A DNA stretch of 64,000 nucleotides, from assembly GCA_028554795.2 (NCBI GenBank), contig JAPYKE020000037.1, positions 806,001 to 870,000 on the forward strand. Reading direction: 5' to 3'. Position 1 is the first letter of the stretch. Each line of letters begins with the position of its first letter. This stretch comes from Sinohyriopsis cumingii. Lineage: Eukaryota; Mollusca; Bivalvia; Unionida; Unionidae. Below, in pieces: positions 48,225-59,900 of this stretch. Both the position numbers and the translations under genes were made by a program. The notes below the pieces were generated by a model that made no database searches, was not told where the DNA came from, and was given only the letters and a program-made list of their open reading frames with translations.

Positions 48225-48705
48225 TGTCTTGCCCATTGTCATTTCCACAGCGTTCGAATGGTTAACTACGTATTCAGGTATCTTGCCCATTGTCATTTCC
48301 ACAGCGTTCGAATGGTTAACTACGTATTCGGTTATCTTGCCCATTGTCATTTCCACAGCGTTCGAATGGTTAACTACATATTCGGGTATCTTGCCCATTG
48401 TCATTTCCACAGCGTTCGAATGGTTAACTACATATTCGGGTATCTTGCCCATTGTCATTTCCACAGCGTTCGAATGGTTAACTACATATTCGGGTATCTT
48501 GCCCATTGTCATTTCCACAGCGTTCGAATGGTTAACCACGTATTCGTGTATCTTGCCCATTGTCATTTCCACAGCGTTCGAATGGTTAACTACGTATTCG
48601 GGTATCTTGCCCATTGTCATTTCCACAGCGTTCGAATGGATAACTACGTATTCTGGTACCTTGCCCATTGTCATATCCACAGCGTTCGAATGGGAAACTA
48701 CATAC
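48225..48705. repeat. 54-bp minisatellite, 9 copies
   Basis: The unit is gtatcttgcccattgtcatt, tccacagcgttcgaatggtt, aactacgtattcgg. Fifty-four is 18 codons, so the array is open in three frames: minus 48207-48755 (182 codons) and two plus frames of about 158. The minus frame has a hydrophobic leader (MLSSILFFFLKL) and an 18-residue unit EYVVNHSNAVEMTMGK plus two. Copies differ by only a few bases. Confidence 0.95.
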
Positions 48706-50080
48706 TGAGAAAGTACTCTAAGTTTTAAAAAAAAAAACAATATACTTGATAACATTGGTAACAGAATTGGAGGAACTGTAAAAGCAAATATTCATTGATA
48801 TCTTTTCTCAAAATAAAAAAGAAAATGTCAGTGGAGACAAAGTCGTTAATACAATTTACCATGTAACATTATCTGCTCTTACTGTTGCCTACATTATGCT
48901 TTTGAAAAAGCTATTGAAGTTCACAGTTGGTCACTGTCAACAATGAATATTAAAGAAGCTCTGGACCTATTCCCTACCTGGTGTATATTTTCATACGTCT
49001 GATTTTTAAATCTAGTTAAACAGTTTATCGAACCAACTTGTCTAATTTTTCCAGTGATGATCTTTTGTAAGTATGATTCAATAGCTCATAAACTTTTTAA
49101 TGTTGCCGCCGTATAACCTGTACTCATTTTTTTTCTTGAACGAATCTCTAAATATTTTTCGTGATCACTATGCTAAATTTTTTTATTCCAAGATTTTTTC
49201 TTCTTTCTGTAATTTACTTATACTTCCTTTGGGTTTGGAAAAGCAGTATTAATGTTTTCATCGTTGATTTTTTTTAAACGCATATTTAACTACTAATTGC
49301 ACGTAAACAAATTTAGATATGTATTTTCTCTATTTTAATTTATTTATCTTCGAAAATTTAGTACGAATTACTATTTTGTTTTTGTTTTGGCTACAGCATT
49401 TCATTGTATATTTCACTATTATTTTCAGATGTGTAACAAAAGATAACAGCAAAAGGTTGTAAAAAATGTAAAATAATAAAAATTAAATACAGCAAAAATA
49501 ATTAAACTATCTTTAACTTTGAACTTTGTTGCAACGATTTGCATAATGCCCACCAGAGTATCGAAAACGTTTGACCTAGGTGTAGTATATATTGAAACTA
49601 CACAATTTACCATGACCAGGCAAGATCACATTTCTGTTCAGCTTTTGTATTAGTCAGGTCCCATTTTGTTGTTAATATTAACACGCGTCTTTATGCGCGA
49701 GTATCACACATGAGATCAGCTCCTCCATGGTTGCCATTCCGTTTTCTAGGCTTTTTTCTTTTGCGATCAGGTGTTATCTTTGGCGTAGTTTTATTTACTT
49801 ATTTTGTCATTCTGTTACGCGACTGTCATGCATGAACACCATATAAGACTCCGTTATTGCCTAGTGTCAATCTGACCGATACGCTGCTTCATGTATTCAT
49901 GTAACAAGTTTCTATTTTGTATATCATGCCTAAACGTCAAACTATATGAGCCATTTCTTCACCCCCGAAGTGAATATTTGCATTTTATGCATTTTTTGAA
50001 TATCTAATGAGGTAAATTAAAAATATTAGGTTTTCCAATTTCTTTACATAATTTAATGGTTATTTTATTATACACCGTCA
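48706..50080. other. AT-rich non-coding sequence
   Basis: No supported gene or array. Confidence 0.4.
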
Positions 50081-50258
50081 CAGCAATGGCGACACGAGGG
50101 TTGGTGTCACCCAGTGCGGTAACTCATGGTGTCACCCACATGGACCTCCTTCCGTAACAGACCATACGGAATCCTTAGTAATGTCATTTTGGTGTCCTCC
50201 CTCTGATGATGTCACCCGGTGCAGTCCGCACCCCCGTACCCCCCTAGTGACGCCACTG
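50081..50258. mobile_element. MITE-like element with imperfect terminal inverted repeats
   Basis: The left end CAATGGCGACACGAGGG (from 50084) and the right end read inward on the minus strand, CAGTGGCGTCACTAGGG, are inverted repeats with a few mismatches. CGTCA flanks both sides (about 50076-50080 and 50259-50263). The interior repeats 'gtgtcaccc.gtgc' phrases. CAG-type ends resemble hAT non-autonomous elements, but an 8-bp duplication is not clear. Confidence 0.55.
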
Positions 50259-50460
50259 CGTCAGTTTATCTTCACATATCTTTTAATTACATCTCTGAGA
50301 TAGTTTCGAAGAAAGAACATACAGTTTAAAAGTTTATTTTGGTCCCTTTATATTTGGATGTTTTTCTGAAAAACAAGCGTTAAAATAAGTAACCCATGGT
50401 TCGTTGCTCCAGACCTGGAAATAACTAACAGCAGCTTAACCATTACTGTAACAATTGGGC

Positions 50461-50469
50461 CATTATTTA

Positions 50470-50503
<34 letters not shown>

Positions 50504-50982
50504 ATTTGGATTTTTAACGTAGCTTTAACAATATTTCATTCATATCGCTACGACGTCTGCATTGTGACAGTTTATAGTGATGTCTAGTACCGGGGCATAA
50601 TATCGCGTTCATGTATCATCATGTACCACCCAGTCACATTGTGACAGTTTATAGTGATGTCTAGTACCGGGGCATAATATCGTATTCATGTATCATCATG
50701 TACCACCCAGACACATTGTGACAGTTTATAGTGATGTCTAGTACCGGGGCATAATATCGTATTCATGTATCATCATGTACCACCCAGTCACATTATCCTG
50801 ACACCAGGTCGACCAATCCTAGTACTAACCTGTTCATGCGGAGCGCCTAGCGAAGCAGCTGCTAGTACCATTTTTATAAATCTTTGGTAGGACTTGGCCA
50901 GGGTTTGAACCCGCAACGCCCCGCATTCTCCGCAGAGGACGCTCTAAGCACTAGGCCACTGGAACCGTCATTATTTATGTGT
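50461..50982 (-). mobile_element. SINE family A with internal 77-bp triplication and 14-bp target duplication
   Basis: The insert 50475-50968 is flanked by CATTATTTATGTGT at 50461-50474 and 50969-50982. The body segment beginning 'attgtgacagtttatagtga' occurs at 50561, 50638 and 50715, exactly 77 bp apart. The copies differ by one to three bases, so triplication is recent relative to insertion or came with it. The head with A/B boxes lies at the right end. Confidence 0.93.
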
Positions 50983-51133
50983 TGTAGGAATTCTAATGCG
51001 TCGATTATGTTTCAGAAATTTATTAGTTTGCTCCTTGTGTTACCATTCTTTCTTTAACACAAGCTTTGTGTTGATAGAATAAGGCGGGTGACTATCAACA
51101 ACGAACCAATTAGACATGTGAGGGAATACCATC

Positions 51134-51214
51134 ATGGACAACCGAAAGCGTAAGCGTGAAGCCGGTGTGAGGGAGGAATCGTCTACCGACGAAGGCATTA
51201 CCTTCGACATTTAG
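51134..51214 (+). CDS. Small ORF, 26 codons (speculative)
   Basis: ATCATGG context, peptide MDNRKRKREAGVREESSTDE..., then TAG. It is basic at the start and acidic later. No homology is recognised. It lies at the edge of the CpG-rich patch and could be chance. Confidence 0.1.
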   Translation: MDNRKRKREAGVREESSTDEGITFDI

Positions 51215-51461
51215 TTAACACGCCTAGGAAATATTACCTTGTACGAAGGAAATATTGTATCTCTCATCTTTCCATAGTTACCCTACGAGAACGTTTCTTT
51301 AGCTAATCGGAAAAAATTGATGAAGCAAGTAGGTACTCTGGAAGACCCTTACATATAGGGGAGGCTCAGAAGAGCCGTCAGTTAAGGATCAAAATCAGGG
51401 AAAGCATCTGAAATGATTAAGGACAGAGGAATAGAGAATGCATCCTAATCTGCACCATCAT

Positions 51462-51593
51462 CTAACTTTCTGAGACGATCGGCAAGACCCTAAGATCAAC
51501 CTTGGGTTTTTCCCGCATAGCCGAGGCTACCGCGACATGGATCGTTCTAGCAGCCGTCCGTATGCCATTTTTAAGGTTTGTATAATTGTTCAT
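51462..51593 (-). CDS. Small ORF, 43 codons, in CpG-rich patch
   Basis: ATG at 51593, stop TAG at 51462. Peptide MNNYTNLKNGIRTAARTIHV... ends LRVLPIVSES. It is one of three consecutive same-strand open frames in a patch with unusually many CpGs. No family is recognised. It may be an exon or a fragment of an unidentified inserted element. Confidence 0.2.
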   Translation of the reverse strand: MNNYTNLKNGIRTAARTIHVAVASAMREKPKVDLRVLPIVSES

Positions 51594-51697
51594 CTCGTCC
51601 AGAATTTACTCGACCTTAAACAGGTAGGCATTGGGAGACTAATTTTGTTTTGGCGTTTACACTTTGTCAGGACCAGAATCACGCTTTAACGCCTTGA

Positions 51698-51859
51698 CTA
51701 GGAGGCGTCGGAAAGTAAATTTTCAATCAAAGAGAAGAGCCCGTACACGAGTGATGCGCCGTCCAGCGCTATATCGAGAGGGGCATCCGCCAGAAAAACT
51801 AGCATCCCCACAGTTGCAACCGCGCCGCATATAGCTACAGTGTAAAACACCTCCGCCAT
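51698..51859 (-). CDS. Small ORF, 53 codons, with predicted membrane segment
   Basis: ATG at 51859-51857 in GGT-ATGGCGG context, stop TAG at 51698. Peptide MAEVFYTVAICGAVATVGML continues VFLADAP..., a clean hydrophobic segment of about 18 residues near the N terminus, then a moderately acidic, helical tail ending SLIENLLSDAS. CpG density is high (about one per 10-12 bases). The 20-bp block at 51811-51830 resembles 52403-52422. Family not recognised. Confidence 0.3.
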   Translation of the reverse strand: MAEVFYTVAICGAVATVGMLVFLADAPLDIALDGASLVYGLFSLIENLLSDAS

Positions 51860-52017
51860 ACCGTCACTTTTCGTCAATACTTTTAACAGAGGGAGCGTCG
51901 CTGCTCAGTCTCAGACCTGAGCTGAACTTCAGTGCTGCCAGTCTTTTAAGGTGGTACTTATGGGGTTGTCCTGGTGAGTTACAACAGGAAGAACGGGCAA
52001 TACCCATAGTTATATTG

Positions 52018-52356
52018 TCATTCATGTTCGGATTCGGATACCCTAGAAATAGCTAGTTTACGATCTTTAACATCAAAACAGTCTTTGTTTTCTGCATCAT
52101 TGGCCTCCTTAGGATTTGTTAAACCCATGATTTTGTTTGTGTTCTTATCTAAGGGATCCATCATGAGAGCAGTCAAATTCTTTCCGCTGAGGTTGTTGGT
52201 GAAATTGTCAACGGATGATTCCGTCTCTGCGTCTTGAGGGGCTGTTGGTTCTGCTAGGGACGTACTTTTAATTTTATCCGTATCTAAGAGACCATTCATT
52301 CTATTGCCAGCGTTAGGGACACTAACCGCGTCTTGGTGATTTTCATTTACTTTCAA
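52018..52356 (-). CDS. 112-codon polar ORF, unassigned
   Basis: The frame is open from a TAA near 52398 to TGA at 52018-52020, but no ATG occurs before residue 19 (NRMNGLL). The start must therefore be internal or supplied by splicing ('cgctaacag' at about 52390 could be an acceptor). The peptide is acidic, rich in N, D, E, S and T (LAEPTAPQDAETESSVDNF), and likely disordered. It is followed on the same strand by the two smaller frames. No family recognised. Confidence 0.3.
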   Translation of the reverse strand: MKVNENHQDAVSVPNAGNRMNGLLDTDKIKSTSLAEPTAPQDAETESSVDNFTNNLSGKNLTALMMDPLDKNTNKIMGLTNPKEANDAENKDCFDVKDRKLAISRVSESEHE

Positions 52357-52470
52357 TTTTGCGTGACTGATTGTCGAAGACCGGCTGTTAGCGTATTATT
52401 CTACGGTTGCGACCGCTGCGCAGACGTTTAATTTTCTCAGTGAGTCGTGGTTCATTATGGGTCTTATATA

Positions 52471-52755
52471 GAGCCAAATCTTTCAATAGAGATTTACTGA
52501 CATTCCAATATACAGAGTCAACTTTTGCAATAGATATTTACAAACATTCTTACATACTGAGCCAAATCCTTCAATAGAGATTCACCGACATTTTTACATA
52601 TAGAACCAAACCTTTTAATAGAGATTTACCGAAATTCTTACACATACAGCAAATTTGTTAATGGTGATTTACTGGCATTCTTACATATATAGCCAAATTT
52701 TTCAATACTGATTTACGGACATTCTTACAAATACAGCCAAATTTTTCAAGTTCAA
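52471..52755. repeat. 45-47-bp minisatellite, 6 diverged copies
   Basis: 'gagccaaatctttcaataga' then 'gatttactgacattcttaca' with spacing of about 46 bp. The TATATAAG on the minus strand at 52463-52470 falls at the array edge and may simply be a mutated unit. Confidence 0.85.
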
Positions 52756-52998
52756 ATATAAATTTAAAGTATGAAGGTATACAGGTGTTCATTATAGATA
52801 GTATACGAGTATATTCAGATTATGCTGTGCTCTCTGGTAGAATATCCTTGATATGTAGCGATCATGTACACAACACCGTCCTTTGCCAAATAAAAACAAG
52901 TCTCTTTAATTTAAAGGACAATCTTATATCGTTGTTTTATTGGCATTATGTATACCTAAGTTGTATTATTTGTAGTGTGTTGTTTTCAATTATTATCA

Positions 52999-55290
52999 TT
53001 ACTGTGTGCAGTGCGTGCTCGGCCATTCAACAACGTCATCATCAGCAAAATGAAGATCATGCAGTGCACTTAGGAACTTTGCCAGTAGACAGTTGTTCAC
53101 AATGTGCGACGTTGTATGTAGAGCTCCACTTCAACAGTAAGAGTCAGTGGCCTTGCCCCATCGGACAAGGTTGACTGCACAACTACCCTGTCCCGTCCAG
53201 AAACAGTTCAGCTTGGTCCACAGATGACGTGGACGTTTGAAGTCAGAGAGATGGCTCATCAACGAGGGAATTGTTTACAACATCTGTTGAAGACCACTCG
53301 ACACTCCATGCCGAAATAGCTGTCATATTCTCCGGCAACGAACCTAACCAGATTGGGCGTCTCGAAGTCAAGCGGACTGCTGGATGTGAGGTGATGTCCA
53401 TGTGCAGTGGAAGTTTCTCACTAGCTTAGACCAGTCCAGAGTTACACCAATGTATGCTGGTGTCGGGTCGTGTTTTATTTGCTGACCATCGGGGAGGATG
53501 CAAAGCTCACGGTTCGCATTTGCATTGTTAAGGTGGAAGATACTGGAGACTGTCTTTATCGCGCTTGGTTGTAGACGCCATTTCTTAAAGAATTTCGTCA
53601 TGTTCCCCAGGTCCTTTTTCAGTACCCCCTCAAGCTCAGTAAATGAGCGACTTTGGGTCCCAAGAGCAATGTCATCTGCATACATAAATTTGCGCGACAG
53701 TGTTACAGGTAAGTCATTGATATAGACATTGAACAAACTTGGCGAAAGAACGGACCCTTGTGGGAATCCATTAGTCTGACGCCTCCAAGTACTACAGCTC
53801 TCTCTGACGAGCACACTGAAGCTCCTGTCGCGAAGGAACAGTTCGATAGTCTCAACTATTCAGGGCGGCAATAGTTTGGAAATTTCCAACAACAGCCCTG
53901 CATGCCAAACTGTATCATATGCTGCTGTTAGATCAAGAAAAACAACTCCAGTTTTAAGGTTCTTCTGAAAACCGTTTTGAACAAACGTAGTCAGAGTAAG
54001 GACTTAATCTCAAGTGCTACGGCCATGCATGAAGCCTTCCTGATCAACAGGTATGATATCTCAATTCGTTTGGAGAATCAGGTGCTCCAGTATCTTAAAA
54101 CAGACTGAGTTCGGCAGATGACTCGCTGCATTGTGGGGATCTTTGCCAGGCTTTGGGATCGCAATAATCTTTGCCTGGTGCCACAAAGTCGGCATGCACT
54201 CTTCCCTAACAACCCGGGTGTAAAAAGTGGCAAGCCATTCCTTTGCCTTCAGGTCAATATGCTTCAAGAACTCAGGCAGGATGTTGTCATATCCTCCTGA
54301 TTTGCCTGATATGATGCTGCATAGCATTGTTTCAAGTTATGTTGTTGTAAATGCCTCTGGAGTATTTTGATCTAGTTCATCTGACTTCCGACGGCAGTAT
54401 TGTCGCCATTCATCTCGTAGTTGACATTGGTGCTGTTTCACCAGGGACTCTTTTGCCACTTCAGATTTGTGGCTAGCTACAGCATTTGGTTTGACAACAG
54501 GGTGAGATTGAACTGGTGGTTGCTAAGCGGTGTAAAGTTGTGATCCTGTAGTTTCCTCCGAGCGAGTGCGCCTGGCAATGTCCGGGAATTCGATAAGGTC
54601 ATCTGATATATCTGAGTCTCCAGATGATTCATACTCCTTGAGAAGGGTCAGACTTCTTCATCCAAACAGAGTGTATTGACTGGACGATGTCCACGACGGA
54701 CAAACTGAGTGGTTGCCTTGAATATGGCTCTTTGGAAGCGGTGGTAGGATTCTTTGACTGGAATGCAACGAGATGGTATAGTGACTATGTTACGCTCCAG
54801 TGTCTCAGTGTTCTTCGTCTAATTTGATTTGGGGAAGTTTCAACGCCGCTGTGAAGAGCGGGGTATAGCCGGGAGCTGAGTTCCAATATGGATAAGTATT
54901 TGTCTGTACTGACTGTGTGGGAAGTCATCTAGAACAGTTTGGTTTACTGGCTGAGGATGGTCACCAAAGAAGCTGACTCAGCAGCGGTCCGGTGAGTAGT
55001 CCTTTTGCCATCTTCCAGAATGAAAGGTCCCAGGTTGTTTGGAGTCGTGGGTCAGAATGAGGTCAATGTCTACCAAGTGTTCCCCGTCTTCATCGGAGTG
55101 TGAGTAGTACCCAGTCACCAATATAGACGGCTGGGTGTTCGAGCGTTGGAAGCATATTGTTGTCCCAGTGGGCACTGGGCGGTTTGTAGACATTAACAAT
55201 CTTGTACCATCCAACCTGGACCACATCGCACAATCTGGTAGAGGAAACCGGAGAGGCACCAGTAATGTAGCAGTGTGCATGATTCAATAA
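52999..55290 (-). pseudogene. Jockey-like non-LTR retrotransposon ORF2, 5'-truncated and broken
   Basis: Reading down the minus strand, a fragment of the endonuclease domain (55287-54978; NVYKPPSAHW, GTFHSGRWQKDYSPDRC, with frameshifts) leads into a linker (54540-54340) interrupted by a stop. The reverse transcriptase N-terminal part follows (54327-54061; GGYDNILPEFLKH, IIAIPKPGKDP), then a fingers/palm segment (54060-53815) with stops. The palm (53814-53368) has GFPQGSVLSPSLFNVYINDL and the catalytic YADD in MYADDIALGTQ. A C-terminal segment (53360-52999; TGQGSCAVNLVRWGKA, HIVNNCLLAKF) ends in TAA. About 760 codons are visible against roughly 900-1000 in intact family members, and most of the endonuclease N-terminus is missing. 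Several stops and shifts show it is dead. Clade assignment is by motif style only. Confidence 0.85.
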
Positions 55291-55599
55291 TTATGTCATG
55301 TAAGTATTTTGTAACTGGCTATAGTCCAAAATCAAATTAACGGTCTTCCTGACCATAACATGATCTTTTGTAGGCAGCATAATAAATAGCTAATATTTAT
55401 CTACGATTATAAATAAAATATTCAGATCATTATTAATTGTAGATATGTTTACTTCAGTTCGATTTAAAAATGCAGTATTGATTCAGACTTTTGAACGTTA
55501 CAGACAAGACATTGTCTATTAAGTTGACATAGTATTTCCAGAAGACGGTAATTGCAATATTGGTCAAGTAGATGGTTATTTAAACTTTTTTACTTGACA

Positions 55600-56095
55600 T
55601 CTGAAGCGGAATCAGTCTCATTGTTTTGTGTAGCTTTTAAGCTCGGTTGATTTATTTATTCAAATAATTATTCATTGGAAGTGCAAGGTGCTCAATAGTA
55701 TTCCAGGAGTTAAACATTTAATTGCAATTATAGTGAATTAACTCAAGGACATTTTGGATTATATTCTTTGTGATACATCAAAAGACTGCTAACACATCGC
55801 GACAATCCAGGCCTTTGACATATTAATACATTCGAGACTACACGTTCAGTGCAATATTGGAATTTATTTGGAATACCACAGGAACTCAACTAGAACTTCA
55901 TACATTTAGACTTGTGATATAACTTTTGGGACTATTTGGCATTTAATTCAAAATACTGTAAGTTTTGGTTTTAAATGTTCACTTTTTATTATAAGGAAAA
56001 TAAATTATTTGTTTAATTTTACAAAACTTGTAGGTTTTCGCTTCTTTCCGTTACTTAGTTTAAGTAATGAAAATTCACTTAATGAGCATATATCC
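55600..56095 (+). repeat. Dispersed repeat family E, copy 2
   Basis: It aligns with 19390-19815: 'catcaaaagactgctaacac', 'agacttgtgatataactttt', 'catttaattcaaaatactgt', 'attttacaaaacttgtaggt', 'gttacttagtttaag'. It begins about 300 bp beyond the truncated 5' end of the LINE. Confidence 0.6.
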
Positions 56096-56974
56096 ATTTT
56101 AATGTGTGCACTTGGAAGCAGGTTCCAATGTAATTGAAGAAAAGAACAAAAACATCAGAATCAGTGAATTCTTTTAATTTAAATATTATTATTCTATTAA
56201 TAGCTGAAATACTTACTAAAACTACGAAGTATCAGGAAGCAATGCTAATATCGATAGAAGCGTTTCATCAATCGTGAGCAGAAGCCTTTATCTTGAGTAA
56301 AATGTTTGCTGGAATAAGAGTAAACTATTCCTTTCCAGAAGTAAGTAAACACTGAAAAAAATTAATTTTAAATACAGCCAATTTACAAATTAAAAAATCT
56401 CAAAATATAAAACCTACAACAACATCAATTACGCGAGTTACAGTGATATAAACACTTTGGTTTAACGTTATCAGTTAATAAAATCTCCACATCTGGAGAA
56501 GCAAATTAACCGAGTGTCATTTATATGTGAAATAACATGGAATATTTACCAAACTCTTAGTGGACTGCGACAAGTATACCTTATGCCCCACCCAGTCTCA
56601 CCACATCTCATGAAAATAATCAATAGCCTTTCAATCAACCATTTTCGAGAAACTTCAATGTTACATGTTGAAACTATTTGGAAATAATAATAATAAAAAT
56701 AATAATGAAACTAAAGTTTAACGCAGTGTCCAAAAGATGATGTTAATGGAAATCAATCATATAACATGGCTGACGTAAAGTACTTTAATTATCTCTCTTA
56801 TTGCGACATTTGAAGCTGGAAACAAACCACTCTCCAGTTCACGATATATCGTGCATGGAAAAGACCATCGACCAGTAAAGTAAAAGCCTGAAATTGTTAT
56901 TGTTTTGCTGGCACATAAACAGAGCTGCTGTTTATCCGTTCCTGCAGAGATATAGATAAGTATTTCAAAAGTGT
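56096..56974. other. AT-rich sequence
   Basis: No gene, SINE or array is seen before the large satellite. Confidence 0.4.
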
Positions 56975-59900
56975 TTACAATAGATGAGTCTTCCCCAGTC
57001 TATAATTTTATGTACACATCACAATAGATGAGTCTTCCCCAGTCTATAATTTAATGTACACATCACAATAGAGGAGTCTTCCCCAGTCTATGATTTAATG
57101 TACACATTTACAGTAGATAAATCTTCCCCGGTCTATAAATTAGTGTACACATCACAATAAACAAATCTTCCACAGTCTATAAATTAGTGTACACATCACA
57201 ATAAACAAATCTTCCCCGGTCTATAAATTAGTGTACACATCACAATAAACAAATCTTCCCAGTCTATAAATTAGTGTACACATCACAATAAACAAATCTT
57301 CCCCGGTCTATAAATTAGTGCACACATCACAATAAACAAATCTTCCCCAGTCTATAAATTAGTGTACACATCACAATAAACAAATCTTCCCCAGTCTATA
57401 AATTAGTGTACACGTCACAATAAACAAATCTTCCCCGGTCTATAAATTAGTGTACACATCACAATAAACAAATCTTCCCCAGTGTATAGATTAGTGTACA
57501 CATCACAATAAACAAATCTTCTCCAGTCTATAAATTAGTGTACACATCACAATAAACAAATCTTCCACAGTCTATAAATTAGTGTACACAACATAATAAA
57601 CAAATCTTCCACAGTCTATAAATTAGTGTACACATCACAATAAACAAATCTTCCCCAGTCTATAATTTAGTGTACACACTACAGTAATAAAAGTCTTCCC
57701 CAGTCTATAATTTAGTGTACACATCACAATAAACAAATCTTCCCCAGTCTATAATTTAGTGTACACACCACAGTAATAAGTCTTCCCCAGTCTATAATTT
57801 AGTGTACACATCACAATAAACAAATCTTCTCCAGTCTATAAATTAGTGTACACACTACAGTAATAAAAGTCTTCCCCAGTCTATAATTTAGTGTACACAT
57901 CACAATAAACAAATCTTCCCCAGTCTATAATTTAATGTACACATTACAGTAGATAAATCTTCCCCAGTCTATAATTTAATGTACACATTACAGTAGATAA
58001 ATCTTCCCCAGTCTATAATTTAGTGTACACATCACAATAAACAAATCTTCCCCAGTCTATAATTTAGTGTACACATTACAATAGATGAATCTTCCCCAGT
58101 CTATAATTTAGTGTACACATCACAATAAACAAATCTTCCCCAGTCTATAATTTAATGTACACATTACAGTAGATAAATCTTCCCCAGTCTATAATTTAAT
58201 GTACACATTACAGTAGATAAATCTTCCCCAGTCTATAATTTAGTGTACACATCACAATAAACAAATCTTCCCCAGTCTATAATTTAGTGTACACATTACA
58301 ATAGATGAATCTTCCCCAGTCTATAATTTAGTGTACACACTACAGTAATAAAAGTCTTCCCCAGTCTATAATTTAGTGTACACATCACAATAAACAAATC
58401 TTCCCCAGTCTATAATTTAATGTACACATTACAGTAGATAAATCTTCCCCAGTCTATAATTTAATGTACACATTACAGTAGATAAATCTTCCCCAGTCTA
58501 TAATTTAGTGTACACATCACAATAAACAAATCTTCCCCAGTCTATAATTTAGTGTACACACCACAGTAATAAAAGTCTTCCCCAGTCTATAATTTAGTGT
58601 ACACATCACAATAAACAAATCTTCTCCAGTCTATAAATTAGTGTACACACTACAGTAATAAAAGTCTTCCCCAGTCTATAATTTAGTGTACACATTACAA
58701 TAGATGAATCTTCCCCAGTCTATAATTTAGTGTACACACTACAGTAATAAAAGTCTTCCCCAGTCTATAATTTAGTGTACACATCACAATAAACAAATCT
58801 TCCCCAGTCTATAATTTAATGTACACATTACAGTAGATAAATCTTCCCCAGTCTATAATTTAATGTACACATTACAGTAAATAAATCTTCCCCAGTCTAT
58901 AATTTAGTGTACACATCACAATAAACAAATCTTCCCCAGTCTATAATTTAGTGTACACATTACAATAGATGAATCTTCCCCAGTCTATAATTTAGTGTAC
59001 ACATCACAATAAACAAATCTTCCCCAGTCTATAATTTAATGTACACATTACAGTAGATAAATCTTCCCCAGTCTATAATTTAATGTACACATTACAGTAG
59101 ATAAATCTTCCCCAGTCTATAATTTAGTGTACACATCACAATAAACAAATCTTCCCCAGTCTATAATTTAGTGTACACATTACAATAGATGAATCTTCCC
59201 CAGTCTATAATTTAGTGTACACATCACAATAAACAAATCTTCCCCAGTCTATAATTTAATGTACACATTACAGTAGATAAATCTTCCCCAGTCTATAATT
59301 TAATGTACACATTACAGTAGATAAATCTTCCCCAGTCTATAATTTAGTGTACACATCACAATAAACAAATCTTCTCCAGTCTATAAATTAGTGTACACAC
59401 TACAGTAATAAAAGTCTTCCCCAGTCTATAATTTAGTGTACACATTACAATAGATGAATCTTCCCCAGTCTATAATTTAGTGTACACACCACAGTAATAA
59501 GTCTTCCCCAGTCTATAATTTAGTGTACACATCACAATAAACAAATCTTCTCCAGTCTATAAATTAGTGTACACATCACAATAAACAAATCTTCCACAGT
59601 CTATAAATTAGTGTACACAACATAATAAACAAATCTTCCACAGTCTATAAATTAGTGTACACATCACAATAAACAAATCTTCCCCAGTCTATAATTTAGT
59701 GTACACACTACAGTAATAAAAGTCTTCCCCAGTCTATAATTTAGTGTACACATCACAATAAACAAATCTTCCCCAGTCTATAATTTAGTGTACACACCAC
59801 AGTAATAAGTCTTCCCCAGTCTATAATTTAGTGTACACATCACAATAAACAAATCTTCTCCAGTCTATAAATTAGTGTACACACTACAGTAATAAAAGTC

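Noticed and set aside
52463-52470. TATATAAG as a TATA box for the minus-strand ORFs
   Set aside because: It lies at the edge of a minisatellite whose units vary as 'ttacatatagagcc', so it is probably a mutated repeat unit.
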